Assembly: GCA_008360955.1 (NCBI GenBank)
Contig: LUCM01004079.1
Span: 156,624-220,623 of the forward strand
DNA length: 64,000 nucleotides
Source of the DNA: Fasciolopsis buskii
Lineage: Eukaryota > Platyhelminthes > Trematoda > Plagiorchiida > Fasciolidae
Direction of reading: 5' to 3'
Each line of letters begins with the position of its first letter. Position 1 is the stretch's first letter. Below the pieces are notes generated by a model that ran no database searches, had not been told where the DNA came from, and saw only the letters and a program-made list of their open reading frames with translations. The position numbers and the translations under genes were made by a program. Positions 39,742-52,900 of this stretch are shown one piece after another.

Positions 39742-42149
39742 AAACGAGAAGGAATTTCGCGGTAATCGGCCAAATATTGCGTCCGGACATCCGATTATCA
39801 GCTCGCAGAACTGTTTGTCCGTAGTGTACATCACGTTTATTTGGAATGAATATTTCGGCTCCAACTCGAAAGGTAGTCCGGGAGATTGATTACCAAATTT
39901 CTCGACTAACTCAAAATCCAATAAGACGTTTATTGTGCGGAAATTACATAAAGTATGCTGCAGAGGCAACGTACCATCCGGACGTTTGATGTTAACGACA
40001 GAAGCAGTTTGCTCGGATACCAAGGCCTACGTACATTTCGTTCCCCTGTTGCAGTGGAAATGTGCTCATTTGCTTTATGGCTGTCCGGTAGTAATTTTAT
40101 CTGAACTGTAATCGGACGGTTATAAATGAATGATTATTGATGGGCGATTACAACATTTGTTGTAACCAAACCACCGCTTTGTCTCACCAAAAATGTGGCC
40201 TCCATAGAAACACGCCAGGACCAAAATTATCCAGCAAACGGGAACTACAGTTTTAGTGATGTACAACTGATCGTACAGGAATGTGAATCGAATTCGTCAC
40301 AAATGATTTGAGCTGTAGATTTGAGGATAGTTGGGCGCATCTTGTTAGATCACTGGGATATTACCGACTGCAGTTGCCTTGGTGCTTCGCTTTAGTGAGC
40401 AGAAGTCAGACAATAACGAGTTGTTGACCGTATTGTTGTATGACTAATCCTATGGGAGGGGTATATGAGTGGATGTAACCTCCAGTTTTGTCAACCCTTC
40501 TTCGCGAATTTTTGGGAATGTAATTTGGCCTAGGTTGAAAAAGTAATCGATAGAAAACGGTAAAACATTTGTATTTGTGAAAAACGTCTCTCCCAGTCTA
40601 GCAGCACAAACTCATTAAGTCGGTTTCCAGTCAACAAATAATTAACAATGGGTGAAAAGTTATTCGCGTGTCAGCCTGCGTGAATAAAACACTGAGGACA
40701 TAATAAAGGAGCCTCTGGTTTTATTCATGAATTCAAATGTCCAACTTGTTTGTTCAACCTAATTAATTTTATGAATGTCCAATACACGTTGTGAACTGAT
40801 ACACCGACGGGACAATGACTGGAAGTTATTTGCAATAACAATTTATTTATCCCGTTTTGTATCGTGCACCAAGTCTGTGGTTGGGTGGTCTAATCCCGTA
40901 ACTATGGTCATGAATGGGGATAGAGTATCAACAAGACTTCGCGAACAGTGACAAATTTGGAAAGACCACACGAGAAAATTGCTTTTGACCACCGATCGAT
41001 GGAAGCGCATACATTTTGCCCATTAGCGCACCACTTCCGGTCTAACTCGCAGTTGATTAGATCTTGGTTCAAAAGCAATTATGCGTTATTTTTTGCTCAT
41101 TATTAGATTCCCGAGGTGGTATAGTGAATAAATGAACATCTAATGCCCATTTAGATGGGATTGAGGCATACAAACTAGAGCTTTGTATGGAACAAATAAG
41201 GGGCAGAAATAAAAAATGTAAAATGGAACCGTTGAATCGGGTGTATTCATCCTCGCTAACTCGTTACCGTAACCATCTAAACTGATGAGAGAGAATCATG
41301 AAGGCAAAATTATCAAGTGATATTTCTAATTACGGGGCTTGATTTTCTCGAATAATTGTAAGGTAGAACCTTGCTAATCAGTTTGCTCTGGATGGGAAAA
41401 CTTTTCGATCTCCTCTTTATTCGACTCCAAACAATGGATGCCTCACTGACTACCTGGCATTAATTACGCAAGTGGTAAAACACCGTCTGGGTACTGGCAA
41501 TCCTCGGATTGCCTATAAATGATTTTACACATGTTAAAGATACACACTAGCCTAAATCAATCTTCCTTAGTAATTTGTGACGAAAACTTGGCAACAAATT
41601 TCACGAGCCAAACACCTTAGGAACGGGATCACATTAGCCGGCCCTTGGGGCTTATTATACATCAATATTGTTTTGACGCGGAGATCTTATTGCGTCTCTT
41701 TGTTATCAGTTCAAGGTTCCCCGTTGGGAGGAAGGGACACAACGAAAGAAATTTTTCATAAATTTATTTTTGTTAAATGTTCTCAGTCGTTTGCTTCCAT
41801 CATTCCAGCAAAATGCACCTCAATGTTATCGTTGCTAAACTGATAAACGTCGCATCAAGAGTCAATTCTATCAGTAGATTTTGATTTAATTTGATCCCAC
41901 ATTCAGTTGTACTCCAGTCACATGTGAGATATGTGGTTAGGAAGTGTGACATTTAGGTAGCACAACTGATGCGAACTTGTCACTTTAATCGTCGAATTAG
42001 TCGACGAGAACTTCGGGAAAAAACAGGCGCGTTTGACAACTCAGGCAACAGTGCATTTGCCTTTCTCACTTTCGCTCGGATCATTGTACCCTTCCGCCCT
42101 GGTGTCCCTTGGCACATCGATTTTAACCAAGTTGTTCTTCCACCCGAAC
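39742..42149. other. No recognised feature
   Basis: Between SINE copies 4 and 5 I see no coding homology. A minus-strand frame of up to 100 codons (40023-39721) is partly SINE sequence. Confidence 0.5.
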
Positions 42150-42305
42150 GTAGCGGTGGCCAGGCAGATAAGGTGGTGGTGTTTGGACGTGAAGGTTGCG
42201 GGTTCGAATCCTCCCAGCACCGGCCAACTTCCCCACTTGGCAACTCTGTGTTGGCCTTGCTCCCCTCCTTCCTGAGAACTGATGCACATTGATATTAATT
42301 AAATC
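42150..42305 (+). mobile_element. SINE family A, copy 5 (best-preserved promoter)
   Basis: A plus-strand copy with the cleanest tRNA-like head: GGTGGCCAGGCAGATAAGG followed by the consensus B-box GGGTTCGAATCC. The body CCAACTTCCCCACTTGGCAA and the CTTCCTGAGAACTGATG segment follow, then an AT-rich tail. Several overlapping open frames of 68-107 codons here are by-products of the repeat. Confidence 0.87.
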
Positions 42306-45300
42306 CAAAACCGGAGCACGTTGGTTCAAGGCTAGTGGTTGTACTAACTAAGCTGGTATTACCTATTGGTACAAACATATCGTACAAAGGAAACCTGTCG
42401 AATTTCGTCAGCTAACATCTAAATGGTTGGCGTTACGTTTGCACCACTGAGCTCGATGTGTAAGCACGTAGTTGCTTGTTTTACCGTCTGCCCGCTTTAA
42501 TGCACACACCAAGCGACCCCAAGAAATCGGCCACGAACTGCCAAACGTAGAATATCCGTGTGTTGGAAGCTAAGCGCTGGCCGCTTGTAGGAATGCATTG
42601 AGCAAATGAGTTTTTACGGTTGAGTGCATCTGGTTACGTTGCACGAATGGAGACTGGAACCACATCGGCAGGAACGACAAAAATGTTGACATTCTGTAGA
42701 AAATTCCTAAAGAAATCAACTGGCCGGACTGGCTTTCTGCAGGAACGTCATGCGCAGCACACAAACAGAACATTTTTATTCTGGGCCATGTGAGTTAACG
42801 GATTTGAAAATTGGAACAAACGGGACACCCACTGAACAATAAAGAACCAACAGGACGCGGATAAATCCATCGATCAGCTCAGAAACCGAAGTCAGCCGTG
42901 CAAGTTTCAGTCGAACGGACACTACCATTCCGTGTGACAAATGCATTCCGGACAATTACTGAAGTGAGGACTTGGAACAGTGGGACATTTTGCTACCCTT
43001 GGTCCGAACAAACTTTAGCAGATGGCGGATGTAAAATGAGCCAGCTCCCGGGGATCTTCGCTTTAACAGCGCGATTTGACGAAAAAGTGGTTTACAGCTG
43101 CCGCCATTTCCGTCTGTAGTGGGGCGGGGATGTACGGCCTAGAATAATGCTACATCTTGAATAGAATGATACCAGATTGTGTAAACAGATCGCGCATAAC
43201 TTTCGTTTTGCAAAATTGCTTTGATCGATCAGTAAGATCTCCGATTGTCACAAGATGGGATGCCTTCCTATCTGATTTCGTTAGTTCGTCTACATTTTAT
43301 GCCACAGTTTAACCCCAATCTCCGGAGGTTCCAAATTCCCGTTTATCCCAGGGGGAATTCCCGAATAGCCTAACGGTTTCAAATCCATCGAAACTAACAG
43401 TTTATTTGATTTATCGATTCAATACAACAGTGGTCACTCCACCGCTTTTCAACAAAACTGAGAAAGACATTTTCCTGGCTACCAAAATATGAGCATTCTC
43501 TCTAGGTGGTCTAAATTACCATTTACAATTTTACCTGCCCGTTGTGTCGGCTCTTTTCACCGAAAAAATGCCAAATGCTTGCCGACAGAAACACACGTAC
43601 GGAAGCATTGAAACGCGAAAATGCCAGTAGCCAGGCCCGCTTTTCCACCTGTCACCTGTGCCCAGTCAAAACCGGTTTGTCAAGGAACCAGTAAATACAG
43701 GCTGAGAGGAGAACCTTGGTTGAAATGTGTCAACACGAATACATCATGCAGCCACACGCATGAGCCAATGCACAAAGTTTCTCTAAAATCGTTCGATGCG
43801 AACCGATTAGAGGAGAGGCAGGGGCAGGGTGAAAACGCAGTCGACACAAAAGTCAGCCGTTTCTCAATCGCTGTATTTCAGCCTATTTGGATCTGAGATC
43901 GGACCCGGATACAAATAGCCAATGAAATATTTGGCGAAACTTTAATTCTGTATGGTTTTCCAGTAATACCATAGTGTCATTTTGAATCTGGCTAACTGGA
44001 TTAATTCACGGTTGAATGAAGTCACCCAAATGTGTCTTTCATCTCGCTGACATTTTACATGTGGTAACCGTAAAGAACTGGTAAAACATCGGTGGTAAAT
44101 GTTCAAACTTATAAAAAATTTGAAATCTGTTTGGCAGAAAAAATTCAATAGAATTTTGGATCAGAAAATCCGTAGATTTTGTACAATCACCTATTTGAAG
44201 AAGTCCCTATTGACAACAGTAATTTCTGCACCAATTCTTGACCGAATTTGAAGATACTGCACAAGCAGAGATCAAGGTAATCCCGTTATAGAACACGCAG
44301 ACACTTCCACTGCAAGCTTTTGAGATAGCCTTCTGTGACCAACTAAGTGCTCTCGTAAACTTCGCTCCCTGTCACCAGAGTACCGTACTCCGTTTAGATG
44401 TAAAACAAGCACTTCTATTATGCCAGGTCGCAACCGAACTTCGTCATTTCCAGCTACTGAGTAGTTGGACAAAATGTAACGATAGTTAGTCAAGTCTCTG
44501 AAATTGACTGGCTGTTGTTTGTAAGAGCCTATCTGAGCTGGACAGCCCTTTTATTCTGCAAAAGCAAATTATATTTCTATATTCCTGAAGCTGAGGTAGT
44601 TTAAGCAAGATTCTGTGTTATCGACCGGTATGGTTCAGTTGTGGGAAACAATCCAAGTAGAACAGGCATGATCATGAAGCGTTTCTGTTTGTATCGTTGA
44701 GGTTATCTATTTGATGCGAACCATGGGCTATCATTAGAGTGTTGTTTTATCTGGTCTGCCTGCATACAACGCCCCATTCTAAGTTAGAAAATTCCGATTG
44801 CTAAAAAAAGCTTTCCACTTTTTATACATCCACCTAGCAATTGTCCAAAACAAACCCGGCTTGTTATGGAAAATTAACCCGAGGTGAACCCAACAGTATG
44901 TAACCAGTTACAACGGCAACAATGAGACGGTAATTCAGAGCTGCGTGACCAACAGTACAAAGCAATAAGTCCATGTTTGTTTAGAAAACATTTGAGTAAG
45001 TATCGATTATTCTTTGCTATTCTGACGCGTTTGGTAACGAGGGGATTCAGAGTCACATGAAATCTAGCATGTAATGACATATTCAGGCAGATGAACTGAT
45101 GCAAGACAAAGGATTGAGACGAGATGGTAGAGATTAGCTAACTGGATACAGCTTGGGGTTAAAAGGTTACACAAATTGAATCTTGGAGTAACATTAAAAC
45201 AAAATGAAACTTTGATGCAAGGTATTCGGACAGACCGAGTTGCCCCGAATAGACCAGCCTCAGTGCTCTAATTATTGAGTTGGTTTGTAATTCACGACGA

Positions 45301-46598
45301 CCGAAGTAACATCCATTATCTAATGAATAGGTTGGTCAATTATTGTGCAGCATGATCAACTTGAAGTTCAAACGGTCAGAAAATTAATGAATCGTTCTTC
45401 CACTTTGGCTCACGTTTTCTTGAGATCTTTCTAAACAATATGCATGTGTTTCTCTGAAAGTCCGATAATATTGACCTTGCAATCAATTTATTCCTGACAG
45501 TCAATCCTGATTTTGACAGATTCGATGTTCCGAACGAGGTCTGTCCCCATTGTTCTACCACTTCCTTGTTCCACATTAAAGCCGATCGTACTGTAATCAG
45601 GATCTATTCACAACGGTTGATTTGAAGACCGAAAAAACAGAACAAATCGCTCATTTTAAATTGAGAAAGCAATACCTTGGAGCGATCAGTTTTATTTGAA
45701 TTCCGCCAATAAAATCCCCGATCGATACGAGTTGAAGCTCAAAAACTTTTGAATTGGAACAATTTGGCTTATTATTTTTCCTCTTCCAATGTAGTAAACG
45801 AACAGTAACAAGAACTGTGTACGTGGAAACATCTAAACAAAATGGAAAACAACAGAAAATTCACACACGGCCAATTCGTTCATCTTTCTCTAGTTGCTTG
45901 ACTCGGAACATGTGCCGTTAGGTGACAGCAAATTGGGCTCTGGTGTATGACACAAAATCATGAGTGATTGTTGGAATTAGGGAACGGAACACGGAACACT
46001 TCGACCTCACATGATTTTCCGGTTATGGAACATGAGTTACGGAGAATAGAATAGGGCCGACTGGGTGTAGAAGAGAATGGGTGATATTTGCGATTGACTG
46101 GGAATTTTCAAATTTCGGTTTTTCGCTTGGGTACCGCGCTTTCTGTGATGACAAATCGGATTCTAAGCGACTAACATTTTGATTTGGTAAGAGAAATAAT
46201 CGAAGCTTCATTTGCTTTTTCACCAATTCATTGTTTGATAGCCTGTTATTAGAAGGGATAAAACGATAGCGATTACGGATGGAATACAAAAATTCTCTCG
46301 GTAATGACTCGGTAAAAGTGACACGATAGCTGACTACGTTTTTGTGCTGATCTCTTTGCATCGGCTGAATATTCGTGTCAGTAGACGTGGAGCGCGGTCC
46401 GCATTATGTGATGCTGAACAGCTCATAAAAGTCTAAAATCTAGAAAATTTGGACTATTCAAGCGGGGTTTCAAATTACAAATACAACATGAACCATTCAG
46501 TTGTTTGTTTTTATCATATTGCCGCGCTGCACAACTTAATAGTTAGTTTTCTCGGGGTCGATTGTCCAAACTGGATGTTCTATTTTTTTCTAATGAGT
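42306..46598. other. No recognised feature downstream of guanylate kinase
   Basis: If guanylate kinase has a further exon it would lie here. A minus-strand acceptor-like CTGATTACAG near 45601-45592 precedes a short stretch in phase 0 that ends after four codons, which is possible but unsupported. Confidence 0.45.
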
Positions 46599-46604
46599 TT
46601 TATT
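46599..46604 (-). terminator. Candidate polyadenylation signal for guanylate kinase
   Basis: An AATAAA on the minus strand lies about 305 bases after the proposed TGA and is the first such hexamer I found downstream. It fits a short 3' UTR if exon 6 is terminal. The hexamer is common by chance in AT-rich DNA, so this is only suggestive. Confidence 0.35.
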
Positions 46605-46908
46605 ACACGGAGGATGAGAATAACGCTTCGTTTTTATCACTAGCGCACACTGCATTGGCCCTAACTAAAGCAGAACTGCGGCACTGTCGCCAAAACTTTA
46701 CACAGTCTGTCGTCAGTTACGACTCTTAATGGTTTTCACCAAAACAGCACGCCGTGTTGAATCGCGATCACATGCAATCTTAATCCATTGATTTCTGGTG
46801 TTGCTTGCGGGTTGGGAATGTGACGCTCTCGACTGGGAAAAAAACGGATTCGTTCATCCAAACACGAAGAATGTAAACACATGGAAGATCATCGAAACGA
46901 TTGCAGTT

Positions 46909-46994
46909 TCAACTCACTTCCTGCACGACTTTCATTATTTCATCTACCGTCTTGTCCAAATCGTCATTTACCACGATGGCATCAAACTTTCCGT
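46909..46994 (-). CDS. GUK1: Guanylate kinase coding exon 6, probably terminal
   Basis: After the acceptor GGAATATCAG the exon completes Asp164 and encodes GKFDAIVVNDDLDKTVDEIM, then KVVQE. FDxxVxNDDLDxxVxE is the standard C-terminal strand and helix of the family. Reading on gives Val-Ser and a TGA (46911-46909), for a protein of normal length. The same bases GTGAGTTG after Glu189 also form a strong donor, so a further short exon cannot be excluded. The coordinates given assume termination here. Confidence 0.8.
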
Positions 46995-49900
46995 CTGATA
47001 TTCCTGAAACGAGAGGCGAAAGTTTTCTTCTTTTAAAATATTGCTCAAATCTGATGAAGATCATTTTGGTTAGTCAAACGTCCGCAATGTTTGCCAACCA
47101 CGAGTGGTTCGTACGAGTCTTCCGTAGAAGGAACTCAAAACTTTGTCACAATGAGACTTTTCAGAAAGTTAATTTTCTTTTTCATAAATGTAATCTGCAG
47201 CTCTCCCGAGTGACATGTGTAAGACGTTGGACAGCAATTTTTAATACACCGGATAGGTTATCGTCTATAAGTGTCAGGATATCACTTTCTGTACCTGGGT
47301 ACGTGTGTGCTTGAATCAATGTGCTGGGTCTCAGAATTTGGTGTCTACTTTGAAGTTCTCTGATTTGATTCATTAACCATGAATAAACAGACAGAAGGTC
47401 ATTTATGGGATTGGATGTGTGCTCACTTCCCCTATGAATAGTTTCCGGTTTGGCTGGATTATATACGTTGTTCCAGATCCTACAGAGTACTATTTATTGT
47501 CTACTTTTCCGTGAAGGGAACGAAATGTCCTCGAAAATGGTATGACCTTAAAAAGATTACCACCAATCCTCGTGAGTTGGAGAACATTTGATCCACCCAG
47601 TTGAAACTGTGATTGACATACCAGAAATCGGAAAGTAATACTAGGAAGAAGTGCTTGGGATTCCGAAATACTTCTGGCTTTACTCTACACGGCCATGTAT
47701 TCTGTCTAGACAGTTCAACCGAAGACATGGTGTTTTATTGCACCGATAAGTAATCAGCGATTCAGTTTCTAACGATTTTTCTCAAGAATTAAATTAAATG
47801 AAACGGACAACCGATTCAGACATTCAGATATCAGTCTCACAAAGAAACAGTGGTTGGGAGCTAAAAAAAAAAAGCTTCTTTCGGTTGAAACATTTCACAA
47901 ACGGATAGATGTTGATCAGACATCGTGACGGATAGGGTTTTCAGTGGTAAGAAACGATATGTCATTAATAAGGAGTTGACGAATGAAAGTCAGTTCACCG
48001 TGTCTGCGTGCCGATCCAATTCACCCGTTGGCACCCAGTGAAACTGACCAACTGCGGCTAATCTGTCGAAATTGGGCATACCTAACAAATGAAACTGTGC
48101 GTTTGTTCATCCCAATTAAACCGGAGCAAAAATTCTGTGATCCCAATGCAAGCACCCCAGAACGGGATGAACGGTGTCGCAACATTTAGTTGGAAGATAG
48201 TTCTCTGTTTCTCCTCAATTTTGTACAACAGTCAAAATCGAAAGGAAACTAAAAAACTGAGTTACTTGTGTACATTTGTCGGCGGTTAGAAATCTCCCAA
48301 AGAGGCGTAGGTTTGGACCAAATCCCACAATTCGGGTTTTCCTTATTCCCAGACAATTGGCTCGGCAAACGTATCATTAGCGGTGGGCTACCGAATGAAC
48401 TTAGGTAGACCTTTCAAGATTGTCTGCTTTGGAAGACCTTATCGACGGTTCATCACGGAAACGCGCTTCTTTCCGCTAAACTGTTACTCTTATAGCTGAA
48501 GATGGACAAGAAGAGCATTCCGGAGGCCATACCTGGTTGTTATTGGTGGAAACACTTGTTCTGGTTTTCGTTATTCGGTGCCAATCAGACAGATGAAGAA
48601 TCTAACAAACGAAAACGTTTGTCAATGAAGTCATGTTTTTTTATTCTAGAGTTTTTTCGCAAATATTGTCCTTTATTGGTGTGTATTGTGCTACGCTCTA
48701 TCGTAAAACTGGATGAAAAAATCGGTTTAATATCGATCTAATTCACAGGCTAAAATAAAGTAACGGTGCGACGTTCGTTTCGAAAATTCTCTCATGCTAT
48801 CTTTTGGTATGGCATGAATTGCAGGCAAAGTGAGCCGCGGGCCACAGGAAATGACCAACTGGGCAAATTGGTTTCAAAGTTCAACGCCGGCAATTCTGAA
48901 CGTGCAGTAATCCACGCTTGATCTACTGAATTTTGTTTGCCGTTAAATTTGTGAGATAACGTTTCTCCTAGGCCATCTGTTTCCTCTTGAACTTCGTTCC
49001 GCGTGCCTTGGTTTCCGTTTTTGAGGTAGCACTCGATGAGAAATATTGACCATGAACCTAATCATGCCTTGCAAGTGAAATGATATCCGACTGATGACCT
49101 ACCTCGAGAGTTTTAAACCAGCTATTGTCTAATCACGTGAAGAACCCGATAAGCAAGGTATTATGATGACGAGCCTATTAGCAACTTACACGCTTACCAA
49201 TAGTAACCTGACAGTGCGCCACGGACTGGTACAACTAGTGACTCGGATATTCCGCAGATATGACGATTCTCTGGGTGCCTTCATGGTTTACAGTGGTGAC
49301 TGTTGTGTTGCTGCTGACAAGTGAATCTCGTTTGCCAAGTAGTAACCCGAAATTGAACCCAATTTTACATAAAACAGTATGTTGGCGTCATTTGCTCACG
49401 AATACCAACAGAATGTCACATTTGCCTGAAGCAACAGTATCCTGGACATGGTCTCCTTCAAAAACTCTAGAACCCTAAGAAACAAGGCACTTGGCAAGCT
49501 TGATCCGGCAACATGGAATAGCATAGGATCATGTAAGGTTTTGTCAGTTCCTTCCCCATAGCGACAGCTAATAATCTCTTACAACCAACACAATGCAAGC
49601 ACATTAAGTGCAAGTTCATCGTTGGTTGTTTAGTGTCTTTTACGACTGTAGTGCTGTCTTTGCATTTCACAGCATAGGTGGAGAACAAATAGGATGAATT
49701 TTCATAAAATTTTGCTTGCTTTGATACTAGTCCATCAAAAAAGGCTATGGAATGCTGGCGCTGCGCTTTTGATTGACAAAAGTAAGCAGTAAGTTTGTTC
49801 GAAAACTTGCAATGTATATTTTAGAATTCCAGTATTGACATCTGTACACTGTAACCACTGAGGTGTTTTTTGCTCAGACCTATGCTCTAGGCATAGCGCA

Positions 49901-52900
49901 ATCGTCAGTGAAAACGAGGCGATCAAGCCAAAAGCCGGACCGATGTTGATCCCTCCCGATTTCCGGACCTAGCTTAGATACTGCCACTTGAATTTTGTTA
50001 TTCTGCATCAGTACGGAGACTTGGCATTTGGGAAGTGGAAAGAAATTGCCACTTCAACTTCATTGGCTGGTGAAACAATTTTATGCACGTTCACCCACCC
50101 TAAATAACTAGTCAACCGAAACAGAACAAATTAAAATGTAAGCTCAATTCCCAAATCTTGGCTTCATGGTCATTTAAAAGAATGACAGACTGGAATGGCC
50201 AGTCAACTAAGCTTTACAAGCAGAGTTCCGCTTTTCGAAAGGCACCAGAAAATGAGTTTGGAACCGAGCCAACATACGTTGATTAAAAACAATGCATTGA
50301 GCGGCTGGACGCTCAAATTTTTCTTATATTCGGCTGACTTCTTCTTCTTCACAAGCTGCACCAATGGCTTCAAGGGCCCGAGTGCAAAGATATAACCGGG
50401 GGCATTAAATAACCCTGCGAACGATTGTTGTTGACACGTTTCTAGGTAACAATGGTCTTTGGGCACAGGTGCACCGTGAATGTGAAATGCACAACAAACC
50501 GGAAGTCAGAAGTTTAAATTTACAAAAGCATTTCACATGCCAAATTTGGTCGCGAAGCCCGAACGTTTGGGAATAAAAATATCTGACCTCGAGGGCCCAG
50601 CCTCGATTAATTTTGAGATGGGAAGACCAAATCTCCCCGGAAACGTCCAACCGGGTTTGCAGTCAACTGCCATTCACACAAACTGCGTGCTCCTTACTGC
50701 CCTGTCCGGTGTACCCCATTTGGAACGATGAGTATGAATGAACCATTAAGTGTTCGCGACAAATGATCAGGTGATTTCATAAACATTCTAGTTAGTCCAA
50801 GCTTGATTTGACTGTCATTTCTGACTGTTCAGCGGAAATGCACAGTAGACAGATATGAAATCAACTCAATTTTATCCGTGATCGCAAATTTCTGTGTCAA
50901 AAGGATAATTACGAGGACTGTCTGCATCAAACCACCCTCCAATCTGGAAGACAGGACATACAAACACTCGGTCAGTAGCCTGGAAAATCGCTCCCTCCAG
51001 GGATGACCTTCTGCAAAGCTAAAGTGAATCTATTACAGAAAAATAACCCAAGGTTGATCCATTATTCCCAATACACTGGCTAGTTTCATTGGTTTCATTT
51101 TTGGTCTATCAGTCCGTGACCCAGAGTAGGGTAAGCATTATTCCTTCGACATCCCAAACAGCAGTGATAAGATCAGGTGATCACGATCGGGACCAGTCAT
51201 GTGACTTGGTACCCTAACGTGATATTCATTAAAAGCTGTTTGCTTACCATTAAGGAAATAGTGCACATTTTTCTCGGTTTAATCAACTGATGCTAACTAA
51301 GGTCAAAAATCGTTGCACAATGAGTAATAGCTTGTGAAAAATGGGACGACCTGTATTTTGTCGGGAGACAATACCAAAAATTAGTCATCACTGACGAGGC
51401 TCCAATTCCAATAAGTTAAGTATTCGCTCAGAGCTCATTTCCTGCATTTGTTTTCGAGCAATCTGAGATATACAAATTAATCATTTTACTACTTAGGATG
51501 GGGTCAGCTCAGGTCGATCTATGACGGAAGATTCGTAAGCAGATAGCAAATTGTGACAATCAGAAAAGCATGATAGAGATATCAGCTCGGTGTGCGGAAT
51601 AGAAACGAACCCCTAACCAGTTTTGCGTTCATCTGCGATACATTGGTTACTGTTCTTTGCAATCAAAACATGCACAAAACTGACAAAGTCTACATAATTA
51701 CCATATTGCATCTCTTGGTGAGCCACTGCAAGTCTTTGCAGAATGCGATCTTCCGTCTCGGTACTTCTGGACCTCAGACGCTTCTCCTGGAATGGGTTGA
51801 GAACAAAAACGAAAGCAATTAGAGCATTACTTAACTCTGTTCCCAACGAAATTATTTGGATATATTAAACGATTTAAAAAATCCATAACAATGTATGCGG
51901 ATTGGATAAAATAAATAACTTTCGAAAGAGTTTAGTTGCAAGTTGTGGGCCGATGGCGATCAAGCGTTCAGATCAGTAAGACACGGCGCTTGAAAGAGAT
52001 CAACATTCTTGCTTTTGGAAAAAGGAAAGTAAATTAGCAGAAAAAAACAGTGGTTGAACAATATACTCGAGTATTTCAAACTTTACTAGACAGTAAGGCA
52101 AAAACATCTAACAATCAATCATCCAAGAGTATATACAAGCAGTTAATCTAAGAGTCCGGCCACATACCAGTTAATCTTCTCATATATATCTGCATATTCA
52201 TATGCCTACCAACACATTCGTTTATTTCAAAATATATTTCCAACTACCTACGCTATCCACTGTGACTACATATTCCTCTACCTATCGATTTAACTACTTC
52301 CTTCTTATCTACGTGTCACATTACGCACACTTATCTATCCATCTATCTAATTTTTGTTTAACTACCTGCTATGAAGCTGATACTATCTACCAATATATAT
52401 GTACATATGCATATATATTCACTCGTTTTAATCAGTCAGTCACTCAGTCTATCTGTCTATCTGTCTAACTTTGTCGGTCTGTCTATCTATTTATCCACTC
52501 ACCTATCCGTGTATCTAGTTAGACATGTCGAATCCGAAGTACGTTTCCGAGCAAATCGATTGTGTTTTCATGTGCATGACGGTAGACATCCACCTCTTCC
52601 AACATTAGGTGAACACCTTTAAAGAAATCACACCTTTAAAAGTATTGCAAACTGATCAACGACTACCGCTGACATGCCGATTTTGAAGCATCACCAAAGG
52701 TTCTATTTTTATGGCGCCAGTCTTCTGGTATTCATGAGATCTAAAGAAGAATCACCATATATCATCAGCTTGTTTAAGGCCGTCCCTTATTATATCTGTT
52801 ATTAGACTGTGCGAATTAGCTAAGCCCCGTCGGTCATGTCCAAAGCCTTCGTGGTGCTGTGGTTACCTGCAGAGAAGTCATCTACCAGTAGTGGTCGACT

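Noticed and set aside
42041..42329. Several overlapping 68-107-codon frames on both strands
   Set aside because: They are translations of SINE copy 5; similar frames occur at every copy of this repeat.
52202..52622. Two plus-strand frames of 83-88 codons rich in Tyr, Ser and Leu
   Set aside because: They translate a degenerate tetranucleotide tract inside guanylate kinase intron 4.
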